From Cognataquiflexum nitidum (lineage in GTDB: Bacteria; Bacteroidota; Bacteroidia; Cytophagales; Cyclobacteriaceae), in assembly GCF_022538055.1 (NCBI RefSeq), contig NZ_JAKZAM010000030.1:1-64000 (forward strand): a stretch of DNA of 64,000 nt, written 5' to 3'. Below are positions 41,502-50,176 of this stretch, one piece after another. A model generated the notes under the pieces. The model was not told the origin of the DNA, searched no databases, and saw only the letters and a list, made by a program, of their open reading frames with translations. A program made the position numbers and the translations under genes. Position 1 is the first letter of the stretch, and each line of letters starts with the position of its first letter.

Positions 41502-42239
41502 TTATTCTTTAGAATATTCCCTAAAGTCATATTTTGCTCTTAGGTACAAATGATTACCTAGGCTATCCACCCGGTAGCTTTCTCTTTTTTGAGGGAAAAG
41601 AATCCCTGTAGAATTATCCCAGTCCTGATTGTATACCATGCTGAAATGGTCATTTGTCTTGACCCTGTACCCTATAATCCTGAAGGATTCCCTGTCAAAA
41701 AAATACCACCAAATATCTACTGAAGGATCTTTAGGATCACCGTCTATGACTTGGATAGTCTCCACTTCACTCCCATCGGCCAATTTGGTGATCCCTAGGT
41801 ATTTCAGGTTTTTACCTTGTTGCAATAAATCAAATGGCTTTGTCAATACATAATAGGCAGCATCTACATCCTTCTTTTTATTGGCCAAAAAACCCTCATT
41901 TTGAATTTCATTCTCACCCATCCAATATCTTGTTCTAGCTCCGTCAAAAATAATTTTATGGGTAATACTGTCTTTAACCCAAGACATATAGGCTTCAAAA
42001 AAAGGCTGCTTTCTAAATTCGATGTTTTGGATCGAATGGGTTTCCAAGGTGCCATCCTCAAAAAAAAGCCATGTTTCTTTCTCTAATGAAAAAGACTCCA
42101 AGGAATTCCATGTATCAGCACCTCCATGAGTAGCTATTGATTTTTTGATTATCGTGACCGCTCTATTCTCATTACAAGAAGAGCAGCATACGAATAGAAT
42201 TGAGGAATAGATAAAGAAATTTGAGAGACTGAATTTCAT
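41502..42239 (-). CDS. DUF6503-type lipoprotein of unknown function
   Basis: A 245-residue lipoprotein. Its signal MKFSLSNFFIYSSILFVCCS runs to SC with a lipobox Cys near residue 22. The mature part (IATHGGADTWNSLESFSLEK, then YWMGENEIQNEGF, VLTKPFDLLQQGKNLKYLG and FDRESFRIIGYRV) resembles LolA/outer-membrane lipoprotein-sorting folds and is typical of the DUF6503 group in Bacteroidota. No catalytic residues are recognised. It may bind a hydrophobic ligand in the periplasm, which is only an inference from fold. It is separated from the next upstream gene by a strong terminator. Confidence 0.75.
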   Translation of the reverse strand: MKFSLSNFFIYSSILFVCCSSCNENRAVTIIKKSIATHGGADTWNSLESFSLEKETWLFFEDGTLETHSIQNIEFRKQPFFEAYMSWVKDSITHKIIFDGARTRYWMGENEIQNEGFLANKKKDVDAAYYVLTKPFDLLQQGKNLKYLGITKLADGSEVETIQVIDGDPKDPSVDIWWYFFDRESFRIIGYRVKTNDHFSMVYNQDWDNSTGILFPQKRESYRVDSLGNHLYLRAKYDFREYSKE

Positions 42240-42306
42240 GGGATTATTGTCATTTTTTTTGCAAAGGTAAAAATTAACATCGGAGGAAAAATAAATAAAC
42301 TAAACA

Positions 42307-42337
42307 TAAAAAAAGAGGGGGACTGTGCCCCCCTCTT
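42307..42337 (-). terminator. Terminator downstream of the first Big_2 lipoprotein gene
   Basis: On the minus strand AAGAGGGGG pairs with CCCCCTCTT around a short loop and is followed by TTTTTTT. Confidence 0.8.
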
Positions 42338-42357
42338 GAATTTTTGCAACAAGAATT

Positions 42358-43992
42358 TTAATAACCTGTTGATTTTTTTGGATCTAGTTCCGCGTTTGTT
42401 CTTGCATTTAAGAATCCAGGATCTAATCTACTTGTTTTCAATTCAGTGATTGGTGCAGTATCAATTTGTGCGACACCGGCCAAAACACGGCTATTTCCTG
42501 AATCATAATAAAGTGCAAAATCATTTGGCCCAAGTTCGATAACAGAGGCACAGGCGATCGTCACATTTGTCATATCTCTCATAATCGGATGTGGCCTTAA
42601 TGAGGATGCTGGTAGGATATTGTATCCACAGTCCACCGCATTACCGACATTTCTCATAAATGCTCCCATGTTGATTAAAAATTGATTCTCTACGGCCAAA
42701 CCCACATTTGTATAAAATCCGTCCCACTCTCCGATAAATATTATTCTTCCACCTTCCTCAGCAAAAGCTTTCATGGAGTTGATCTCGGCAACAGAAAATT
42801 GAATTTTAGGGAGCCACAAGAATAGTATCTTTACATCTGCTGGAATATCGGTGAGTGGAGTGCTGGAAGAATTGATAAAGTCAAGATCAAACCCATAATT
42901 TCTGATTTCATCATGAAGCCTTGAATGCGTTCCTGATTGATCACAGGACTGTGGATAGCCTGAATTTCTACCGCAATCAAAGAGAACCCTTGTACCATTT
43001 GCCCTTTCTCCAATAGTGGTATAGTTAATAAGGTTTCTTACAAGTAGAATATTATTGGGGTTATTTAAAGAATTATTATCGATATGATTTACATCATTAA
43101 ATACAACCACATCTCTACCAGGTCTAGGGGCAACAGATTCCTGCACAAACAAATCAGCAGAACCTGTCACATCAAATGATTTTGCACTGACTTTAGTCAA
43201 CCCAAATTTCTTACCCTTTGCCAATCCATTCTCGTCCACTGAAGCCACATCATCTTCTGTAACAAACCACTCAACTTTTAAATTTTCCAGCAATTCGCCA
43301 TAAAAATTATACACTTTTGCCTCAAATTTTTGCTCTCCTTCCACCAAAATAGTTGCTTCTTTTGGTGTAATTTCAATTCTGGCAGGGCATGTTTTATCTT
43401 CAAGCATATACACAACTCTTAAGGTTTGTTTTTCGACCAATGGCACGATATTGTTATCCAATTTTTTGGTTTCCTTGGAAACTATCGCCACATCAACAAA
43501 ACCCAAAACTTTTTCCCCTATTCGAACCCTAACCCGGTAAATTTTTCCTTTTTCTGCCCTTGATTTTGATGTATCCCATTCAGCTGCATAATACTCTTCT
43601 ACAGTATTTAAAATGATTTTATTTGACCCTGATCCTTCCCTTGAAAATGCATGAAGTACAGTCTTAAATTCAAAATCATCACTGATTTCAACTATTGGCG
43701 ATAGATTTGGGTTAAACTTTCCATTGAATTTTGGGTCTTGGCCGATTGTAGGTGCCAAAAAATAAAACTCATCAACATTACCACCATTGGCAGCATCCGA
43801 AATTCCAATTTTTCCAAAAGTAGAAGACAATGATTGGGATAAAATGGCGATGTCGTCATTGATATCCTCATCGGTAAACATGCCCTCCGAACATGACCCT
43901 GCCACGAACATGATAGACAAAAACAACCAGAGTTGAATTTTGAAGAGAGTCCACCCTTGATTTGATTTTAAGTTTTTAAAATAGATTTCCAT
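42358..43992 (-). CDS. Ig-like (Big_2) domain lipoprotein, paralogue 1
   Basis: A 544-residue protein with a lipoprotein signal ending VAGSC (Cys about residue 34). The first 180 residues are beta-rich (SSTFGKIGISDAANGGNVDE, IVEISDDFEFKT). Residues about 195-280 match a bacterial Ig-like Big_2 domain (IEITPKEATILVEGEQKFEA, VEWFVTEDDVASVDENGLAKG). Residues about 290-530 look like a glutamine-amidotransferase/ThuA-like fold (RDVVVFNDVNHIDNN, FAEEGGRIIFIGEWDGFYTN, NMGAFMRNVGNAVDCGYNI, ASVIELGPNDFALYYDSGN). Likely a surface adhesin or sensor; the function is not known. A second copy lies at 45568-47208 with a LytTR regulator between them. A strong terminator follows. Confidence 0.8.
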   Translation of the reverse strand: MEIYFKNLKSNQGWTLFKIQLWLFLSIMFVAGSCSEGMFTDEDINDDIAILSQSLSSTFGKIGISDAANGGNVDEFYFLAPTIGQDPKFNGKFNPNLSPIVEISDDFEFKTVLHAFSREGSGSNKIILNTVEEYYAAEWDTSKSRAEKGKIYRVRVRIGEKVLGFVDVAIVSKETKKLDNNIVPLVEKQTLRVVYMLEDKTCPARIEITPKEATILVEGEQKFEAKVYNFYGELLENLKVEWFVTEDDVASVDENGLAKGKKFGLTKVSAKSFDVTGSADLFVQESVAPRPGRDVVVFNDVNHIDNNSLNNPNNILLVRNLINYTTIGERANGTRVLFDCGRNSGYPQSCDQSGTHSRLHDEIRNYGFDLDFINSSSTPLTDIPADVKILFLWLPKIQFSVAEINSMKAFAEEGGRIIFIGEWDGFYTNVGLAVENQFLINMGAFMRNVGNAVDCGYNILPASSLRPHPIMRDMTNVTIACASVIELGPNDFALYYDSGNSRVLAGVAQIDTAPITELKTSRLDPGFLNARTNAELDPKKSTGY

Positions 43993-44828
43993 TTGATTAA
44001 AAATTAGAGGTTAAAATTGAATTTCTTTACCCTAACAGAATTTGGTCGTAGACTGAAAAAGGTTTTTAAAATTAGACATATCAACTCAAAATTATTACGC
44101 CCAAGTTCTATGACAAGGGTTCGATGTGCAGTTGACCTGTTTTTGAGTACCAATAACCCTTCTGAGTATATAATTAAAAAAAGAAATTATAGATTATTTG
44201 ACTCAAAGCAATCATTTAAAAGTAAAAAAATGTTTTCCAAATAGTTTTTTTAGCATTTCAATTTTATATATTTATAAAAATGATATAGATCATAAATTGT
44301 TTTAATGAAAATTTAAAGAATTGAATGCCTTCTGTTTGGAAATAGTAATAAAAAATAATTGATATCCGCTTCTTTGCGAGTAACCCTATATTCTTTAATT
44401 GGGACGCCTTCCTGTAGGCAGGGATCACTATAGATCGGGACGAAGTCGGAAGCCCTCCTCCCATCTTCGAGCAGGGATGTATCGGGAAATTAAGGACGCA
44501 GACAAGAATAAAAATGGATATACTTTCTACAGGCATCATTGCAGACATACATAATTAAAATAATGATTATCAGCTACTATGCCACTTGCTTTATATTATA
44601 GTTTTGAGTTGTAGATAATCAGTCCACGGTCAAAAGCCCACACTTGTCCGCCGTGCAGAGCCACTACAATGGAACTTCAATCCAAGTTTTAATATGGATT
44701 GTACCATCAAAGCATACATACAAAATAAAAATCATAACCTAGCAATTCCAATGTTTTTACATATAGACTTGAATCAGTAAACAATAAATTTTAATGATTT
44801 TCTGAGAATTATTTATCCCATTCAAATC
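43993..44828. other. Intergenic region with an R2 repeat
   Basis: No gene is supported. The small frame 44017-44244 has no family resemblance, and the frame 44264-44548 translates the R2 repeat on its minus strand. The R2 copy occupies 44361-44553. A GTCCACGG..CCGTGCAG stretch near 44609-44663 is another low-complexity intergenic sequence. Confidence 0.5.
44361..44553. repeat. Dispersed repeat R2, copy 1
   Basis: It shares TTTGCGAGTAACCCTATATTC near its start and GCATCATTGCAGACATACAT at its end with copies at 51961 and 60769, and TCGGGACGAAGTCGGAAG in the middle with the copy at 51961. Confidence 0.65.
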
Positions 44829-45206
44829 ATGGATCCTATAAAAAACAATTTGACCTCGAAAATTGCCATTCCTATTTTAAACGGGTTCGAAATATTGAAT
44901 ATACATGAGATTATAAGGTGTGAAGCCGATGGCAATTATTCCAAAATCATTTGTCCTGATAACAAGGATCCCAAACAAACCGAAACACATATCGTATCGA
45001 GAAACCTTAAAGAAATCTGTGATAACCTATTAAAAAAAGGCTTCCTAAGGATACATCACTCTCATTTAATCAATCCTATTTATATTAAAAAAGTTTTGAA
45101 AACCGATGGAGGTATTATTGAAATGGTTGACGGGATGAAAATCAGGATTACCCAAAATAGAGAGAATGTTTTACATGAAATATTTGATTACGTTCCCAAA
45201 ATTTAA
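44829..45206 (+). CDS. Stand-alone LytTR-domain DNA-binding regulator
   Basis: A 125-residue protein made almost only of a LytTR domain (residues about 15-115): IPILNGFEILNIHEIIRCEA, then YSKIICPD, RNLKEICDNLLKKGFLRIHH, SHLINPIYIKKV. LytTR domains bind direct repeats upstream of surface or secreted-factor genes. No receiver or membrane sensor domain is attached, so it is either controlled by expression level or needs a partner. It lies between two paralogous Big_2 lipoprotein genes, which makes these its most likely targets, though both are transcribed on the other strand. Confidence 0.88.
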   Translation: MDPIKNNLTSKIAIPILNGFEILNIHEIIRCEADGNYSKIICPDNKDPKQTETHIVSRNLKEICDNLLKKGFLRIHHSHLINPIYIKKVLKTDGGIIEMVDGMKIRITQNRENVLHEIFDYVPKI

Positions 45207-45567
45207 ATCAGTCAACTTTTTATGAACCATCAATAAAATGGAATCCAAAGATGTATTTTTCAAATTAATAAGTGATGGGTTCAAAGGATTGTAGAATAAA
45301 GAGAGGATTCATCAAGACATTGGAATACCTTCTAATCGTTTGTTTTTCTATTTATTTTTTGTTTTAAAAACAATGTTTCTATCCAAAATTGCATATAGAG
45401 TGGCTATTCTTTTTGCCCCTAGTCTGCGGACTGAAATGCACAATACATCCATGCCAGATGATAAGTTGGGGTCTTTATTGCCTTCCATAAGCAGGGTTCC
45501 CGACTGAAGGAGAATTTGCTTAAATACAAAGAATTTTATATCCAAGAAAATAATACCCCCCTAATAC
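45207..45567. other. Intergenic region, no gene seen
   Basis: No supported gene. Around 45380-45510 is a degenerate low-complexity sequence including TTGCCTTCCATAAGCAGGGT, which may be an eroded copy of the R2 repeat, but the match is too weak to call. Confidence 0.4.
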
Positions 45568-47208
45568 TCAAAAACCTGAAGATTTATTTGAGCTAGTATT
45601 CGGATATATTTTCAAGTTTTGCCCATCAAAGCTTGTCTCAGAGGCCAATTTAGAAATTGGTTGAGTTTCAATTTGGGCTACCCCTGCCAGTACTAAGCGG
45701 TTGGATTTGTCATAAAATAATGCAAAATCATTGGGTCCCAGTTCTATGACTGATGCACAGGCAATGGTGAGGTTTTCAAGCCCTCTGGTAATCGGATGGG
45801 CTCTCAAAGAGGTTTTGGGGAGTGTATTGTATCCACAATCAACAGCCTTCCCTATATTTCGCATGAAAGCTCCCATATTTATCAAAAAACTATTTTCTAC
45901 ATCCAATCCTGCTTTTCCATAGAAAGCATCCCATTCTCCAATAAAAATGATCCTCCCTCCTTCTTCAGCAAATTTCTTGAGGGCATTGATTTCAGCAAGT
46001 TGAAAATGCACCGTGGGAAGCCATAGAAATATAACTTTGACATCGGAAGGAATATCGATAAGCGTGCCTGAAGCAGATGAAACATCCTCCAATTCAAACC
46101 CTTCGTTTAAAATTAAATTTCTTAATGGATTGTACCTGACAGATGAACCACAAGGGGTGGGGTTTTCTTTTTCATGGGCAGAAGACCTGCCACAATCAAA
46201 CCAGATTTTTTTACTGAAATTCCTAATTCCCGGCGTGGTAAAATTGATTAGATTTTTAACCATCAATTGGTTGTTGGGATTTTTGATCCCTTCATCAAAA
46301 AAGGGATTGACATCATTGAACACAACAATATCCTTACCGGGCCGGGGTGAGTCCCCGTTTTCTTGGACGAAAATATATGCAGTGGCCGATACGTCATTGG
46401 ATGTGGCTATGACTTCCGAAAATCCAAATTTCTTTCCAATCACCAGGCCTTTTTGGTCAATGGAGGCAATGGCACCATCTGAAATAGACCAGTTAATTTT
46501 TTGATTTTCAAGAATCTCTCCATAGTAATTGTAGACCACAGCCGAATATTGTTGTTTTCCTGAGACCATTACAGTTGCTTCCTTTGGAGTCAGCTCTATT
46601 TTTGCAGGACATACTTTTTCTTCAATCCTGAAGGCAACCTGCAAAGTCTCGTTAACTCTGAGGGTTTGGAGCTCTCTGTTCGCTATTTGAGTATTGTTTG
46701 AAACGATAGCTACATCTACAAACCCCAATATTTTGTCATTTATTCTTATTCTGATTCTGTAGATTTTCCCTTTGGTGGGTCTTGATTCCTGGGTAATCCA
46801 ATTAACAAAATAAAATTCACCTTGCTTATTAATTTTGACTTTGTTCTCCCCACTTCCCTCCAAAGAAAATTTTTGGTGAACTGTTTTGAAATCAAAGTCA
46901 TCGCTGATCTCTACTATTGGCGACAAATCAGCATTGAACTTTCCACTAAACCTTGGTTGCCTGTCTACAGTAGGGAAAAGGAAATAGAATTCTTCAATCC
47001 CATTGTTTGCTGCATCAGAAACACCTATTTTACCATACTTAGAAGAAAGAGTTTGGTATAAAATGTTGATGTCATTGTTAAAATCCTCGTCATCAAAAAG
47101 ATTCCCGGCACAAGAAGACAGCAAAATTAAAAAAACAAATACTATCCCCTTCCCTATCTTTTTTTCTAAAAAATTAAATAAAACAATTTTGTCGGTCGAT
47201 ATTCTCAT
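45568..47208 (-). CDS. Ig-like (Big_2) domain lipoprotein, paralogue 2
   Basis: The preferred start is ATG 47208 (546 residues), because residues after it form a normal lipoprotein signal ending LILLSSC; a longer frame from 47253 adds 15 residues before it. Architecture mirrors paralogue 1: a beta-rich N-terminal part (SKYGKIGVSDAANNGIEEFY, LSPIVEISDDFDFKT), a Big_2 domain (IELTPKEATVMVSGKQQYSA) and an amidotransferase-like C-terminal part (DIVVFNDVNPFFDEG, FAEEGGRIIFIGEWDAFYGK, NMGAFMRNIGKAVDCGYNTL). The paralogues are similar along their length but diverge clearly, so the duplication is not recent. It probably acts at the cell surface; the function is unknown. Confidence 0.8.
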   Translation of the reverse strand: MRISTDKIVLFNFLEKKIGKGIVFVFLILLSSCAGNLFDDEDFNNDINILYQTLSSKYGKIGVSDAANNGIEEFYFLFPTVDRQPRFSGKFNADLSPIVEISDDFDFKTVHQKFSLEGSGENKVKINKQGEFYFVNWITQESRPTKGKIYRIRIRINDKILGFVDVAIVSNNTQIANRELQTLRVNETLQVAFRIEEKVCPAKIELTPKEATVMVSGKQQYSAVVYNYYGEILENQKINWSISDGAIASIDQKGLVIGKKFGFSEVIATSNDVSATAYIFVQENGDSPRPGKDIVVFNDVNPFFDEGIKNPNNQLMVKNLINFTTPGIRNFSKKIWFDCGRSSAHEKENPTPCGSSVRYNPLRNLILNEGFELEDVSSASGTLIDIPSDVKVIFLWLPTVHFQLAEINALKKFAEEGGRIIFIGEWDAFYGKAGLDVENSFLINMGAFMRNIGKAVDCGYNTLPKTSLRAHPITRGLENLTIACASVIELGPNDFALFYDKSNRLVLAGVAQIETQPISKLASETSFDGQNLKIYPNTSSNKSSGF

Positions 47209-47253
47209 AGAGGATAATATTTTTTTGATCTCCACCTTTGATCCCCATTTCAA

Positions 47254-47613
47254 AATGAAAATGACGAAGGGTTAGTGTAATTGTAAAGGGCTGAACGAAT
47301 AAATTACAGGGCTACAATTTTCAACTAAAGGAAACCAAAAAACAAAATGAGACAAGTCGTTTTTTGACCAAAACACTTAAAGTAAAATTCAAGGTATGAT
47401 TTACTTAAGCTCTTATATTCAAACAAATAACAAAATAAAAATTATAATTTACAATTGACTTTTAAAAAAACAGGGAAGTTTTTATCAATTTTTACAGGGA
47501 CGGATTTTGACAGCTTTTTCATTCAAGAAAAAAACCAACAACATCTTCCTTTAAAAGATTAAAAATCAAGGGGAAACATAGTTTTCTAAGAAAGACGCTT
47601 TGAAATATAATTT
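47254..47613. other. Intergenic region, nothing recognised
   Basis: AT-rich, about 360 bases between two minus-strand genes. No hairpin terminator, repeat or reading frame was recognised. Confidence 0.4.
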
Positions 47614-48996
47614 TTACTCCATTTTAATTTTATGTGACAAAGCTCCAAAATATATTTCTTTTGAAATAAACATAAATAATATCCCATATTCTACGAGCAG
47701 GAAAGCGATGCATTCTTCGAAGTCTTTATTGGAATAGGTATAATAAGATAAAAAAACCAATCCTGTCCAGACCAAAAAAACATTGCTCCTAGTGAGAATG
47801 CTAACACCAAATGCAGGAATGATATACCAAGGGTGGACCACATTTTGGAAAAGTAGGTAAATGAGGTACACAAACACTATTCCTAAGGCAAATTTCTCAA
47901 AACTCTCTACTTTAAACCTTAGACTGAAAAAAACGATGGAGATTAATGCTAGTAAACTAAGGGCAGGTCCGACGTAGGCAATGGGATTGTAATCTATGAA
48001 AAATCCCGAAAGCCAGATTATCATATAATATACCGAGGCATTGAATTCAAAACTGCTTTGAAAAAGCCGAAAACTTTGCCAGAATTTTTGAAATCCATCT
48101 GAAAAATATAGAGGAAATAAAAAGAGTGTTATGGCTGTGCAAGACAAAAACAAAAATAGAATTGCTTTATCTTTTTTCCATGCCCTGAGCAATAATGGTC
48201 CGAGCATCAAAGGTGTCAATTTAATTCCTATGGCAAATGACCAACCTAAACTAGCCAATCCCGTCTCATTTTTGATCCAGAAATAAAGTAAAGATAAAAT
48301 CCCTGTCAGTACCAAACCTTCAAAATGTAGATTCCCGGTAAGTTCAATTACCACTAGAGGGTTAAAAGCATAGAGCCATAACTTTGAAATAGGCTGTCCC
48401 CATAATTTAAGTATTCTATATAACAAGTACATATTCAAAAAGTCAAAAAAGATAATGCATACCCGAAGGACAAGAATATTGTTCAGTAATTTTTCACCGC
48501 TGAGGGACGCGACATAGAAGAAGAATTGATGTAAGGGAGGGTATATAGAAAAGTAATTGGGGGAATTCATTTTTTCAAAAAGAAAATGCATGTAGGAATC
48601 AGAAGGGTTTTTTAATATTGTCAAGGTTTCAGAAGGATACATTAAATAAGGGTTTATACCCAAACCAATTAAATGCCCATCAAAAATGTACCTGTAAAAA
48701 TCATCAGAAAGGGCAGGGACCGAAAGGATTAAAACCAACCTCAAAGCAAATGCAAGAATTACTCCTTTTCTAAAGGAAAAATTCATTCCCTTACTTTCTG
48801 AATAAATAATCCAATAAGCTAAAAAACATAAGCCAAATAAGGCAAGAGTTAACCAGAATTCTTCTCTGGGTATTAAATATCCCAAAAAGAAAATTATAAT
48901 GAAATATGAAGAAAATGAAATAAGGAATTTCAATAGAATTGGATTTTGAATATTCAATGAAGTCCAGGTAAAGTTATCATTCTCCGTAAAATACAC
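47614..48996 (-). CDS. Polytopic glycosyltransferase, DUF2029/mannosyltransferase-like
   Basis: A 460-residue integral membrane protein with about 11-12 hydrophobic segments. The segment SDDFYRYIFDGHLIGLGINPYLMYPSE after the second or third helix is the hallmark of GT-C type mannosyltransferase-like proteins (GT87/DUF2029), where the acidic residues bind the polyprenyl-phosphate sugar donor. Other family segments are FSIYPPLHQFFFY and QNVVHPWYIIPAFGVSIL. It likely transfers a sugar from a lipid-linked donor to a periplasmic glycan. It opens the surface-polysaccharide region and is separated from the next gene by a 1.2 kb intergenic region. Confidence 0.75.
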   Translation of the reverse strand: MYFTENDNFTWTSLNIQNPILLKFLISFSSYFIIIFFLGYLIPREEFWLTLALFGLCFLAYWIIYSESKGMNFSFRKGVILAFALRLVLILSVPALSDDFYRYIFDGHLIGLGINPYLMYPSETLTILKNPSDSYMHFLFEKMNSPNYFSIYPPLHQFFFYVASLSGEKLLNNILVLRVCIIFFDFLNMYLLYRILKLWGQPISKLWLYAFNPLVVIELTGNLHFEGLVLTGILSLLYFWIKNETGLASLGWSFAIGIKLTPLMLGPLLLRAWKKDKAILFLFLSCTAITLFLFPLYFSDGFQKFWQSFRLFQSSFEFNASVYYMIIWLSGFFIDYNPIAYVGPALSLLALISIVFFSLRFKVESFEKFALGIVFVYLIYLLFQNVVHPWYIIPAFGVSILTRSNVFLVWTGLVFLSYYTYSNKDFEECIAFLLVEYGILFMFISKEIYFGALSHKIKME

Positions 48997-49367
48997 AATG
49001 AACCTGTGGGCCTTATTGAAGATGGCTTTTACACCGATATCCCCAAAAATCCTGTTTGGATTTGGTTAATTATCTGTGGGATATAGAACCTATTTTCAAC
49101 CTAATGAATGAATGCTTTCTTCACGAATATAGATAAGACGGACGGTTAAAAATTCCAAAATGCATTTTTAGATGACAAGCCAATTAAAATCAACGAGGAA
49201 AGTCAATTAAATTGAACTGTTATTCCTGTTTTACAGGATTTAATGGGATCGGGTAAAATTTTTGTCGCTTTAGGAAGTTATTTCTGAAGTACCAGGTATA
49301 CTAAATCTAATTCAGCGCCCAATTAATGAAATTTTCAGAATCCTATATTTCATTTTAAAGAACCGAA

Positions 49368-49627
49368 ATATTCATTAATCTGATTATCCGCATTCTTGCC
49401 TCTATTTCTTTTAGACAAAACGGCCTCGACTTCGCTCGGCCACCGGATCTGCTGCTATTGTGAGGAGGTGGAAGTAAATGTGGCTGCACCGAATTTCCTT
49501 CCACCTCCTTTAGAAATAAAACTTACGGACACCGATCGGCGGTTGGTGAGCCTGTCGAACCAAGTCTAAGTGAATTGAAACAAAATTTTCCTAGTGGCAG
49601 AATTGCGGATTTACATATTCATTAATC
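49368..49627. repeat. Repeat element R1, copy A, with 13-bp flanking direct repeats
   Basis: About 235 bp bounded by identical ATATTCATTAATC at 49368-49380 and 49615-49627. It contains CGGCCTCGACTTCGCTCGGC and a central hairpin GGAGGTGGAAG (49464-49474) / CTTCCACCTCC (49498-49508), then a conserved ACTTACGGACACCGA stretch. Copy B at 60929-61184 shares these parts with compensating changes in the stem. Confidence 0.7.
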
Positions 49628-50069
49628 TTTTTTGTGAGCTTCACCCTATTCATCTCAAAAATATGGAATTGTAAACTTATGGTCTTAAATATTCATAAAC
49701 AGGGTCATTATCTTTTTATCAAAATCTTTGAAATACCCGAAAAATTAAAAATCACATTTCAGGTAATTATTACATAATTCAAGTATCAAAAAAATGTAAC
49801 TAATTATGGAAATATTAAATTTTATTACATTTTCACCTACCAAATTCAAAATTTTAAAAAACATTATAAATTTTTTTTCGAATCATTTAAAATCTTAAGC
49901 TTCAAAAAATATTTTTTCAATGCATTTTTTTGCTTTTCGAATAATTTTTTATGCATTTTGTTTTTTTTTTAATTTTATGGTTCTATATTTGGCTCATCAT
50001 ATAAAAAAATTAACCTGAGGGACATATTTATTTAAAAGGTTATTTGCGGAATTGAAATACAATTTTGTG

Positions 50070-50077
50070 TATATTTG
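50070..50077 (+). promoter_or_regulatory. -7 element TATATTTG before the WcaJ-like gene
   Basis: A perfect TAnnTTTG match with TTTG at 50043-50046 as a weak -33 candidate (23-base spacing). It implies a 5' leader of roughly 95 bases. Confidence 0.4.
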
Positions 50078-50176
50078 TTGCCGTTCTAAAGCCTAAAATA
50101 ACATTACAACACTCTGTTAATTATTTAAAATAGTAAACCGCTCGATATCTATCTTATAATTAAATTTTTAAAGGCT

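Larger units (their letters stand above)
48997..50176. other. Long intergenic region with R1 repeat and promoter of the WcaJ-like gene
   Basis: About 1.2 kb without a gene. It holds an R1 element (49368-49627), a very AT-rich tract (49740-50000) and the -7 motif at 50070 with a 5' leader of about 95 bases before the WcaJ-like ATG at 50177. No terminator of the preceding unit is recognised. Confidence 0.55.

Noticed and set aside
44017..44244. 75-codon plus-strand frame after the first Big_2 lipoprotein
   Set aside because: Low-complexity Lys/Ser/Arg-rich sequence with no motif or operon partner, in AT-rich intergenic DNA; better left unannotated.
49740..50000. Very AT-rich tract considered as a replication origin or att site
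   Set aside because: No DnaA-box cluster, iterons or integrase gene accompany it; AT-richness alone is common in this genome's intergenic DNA.
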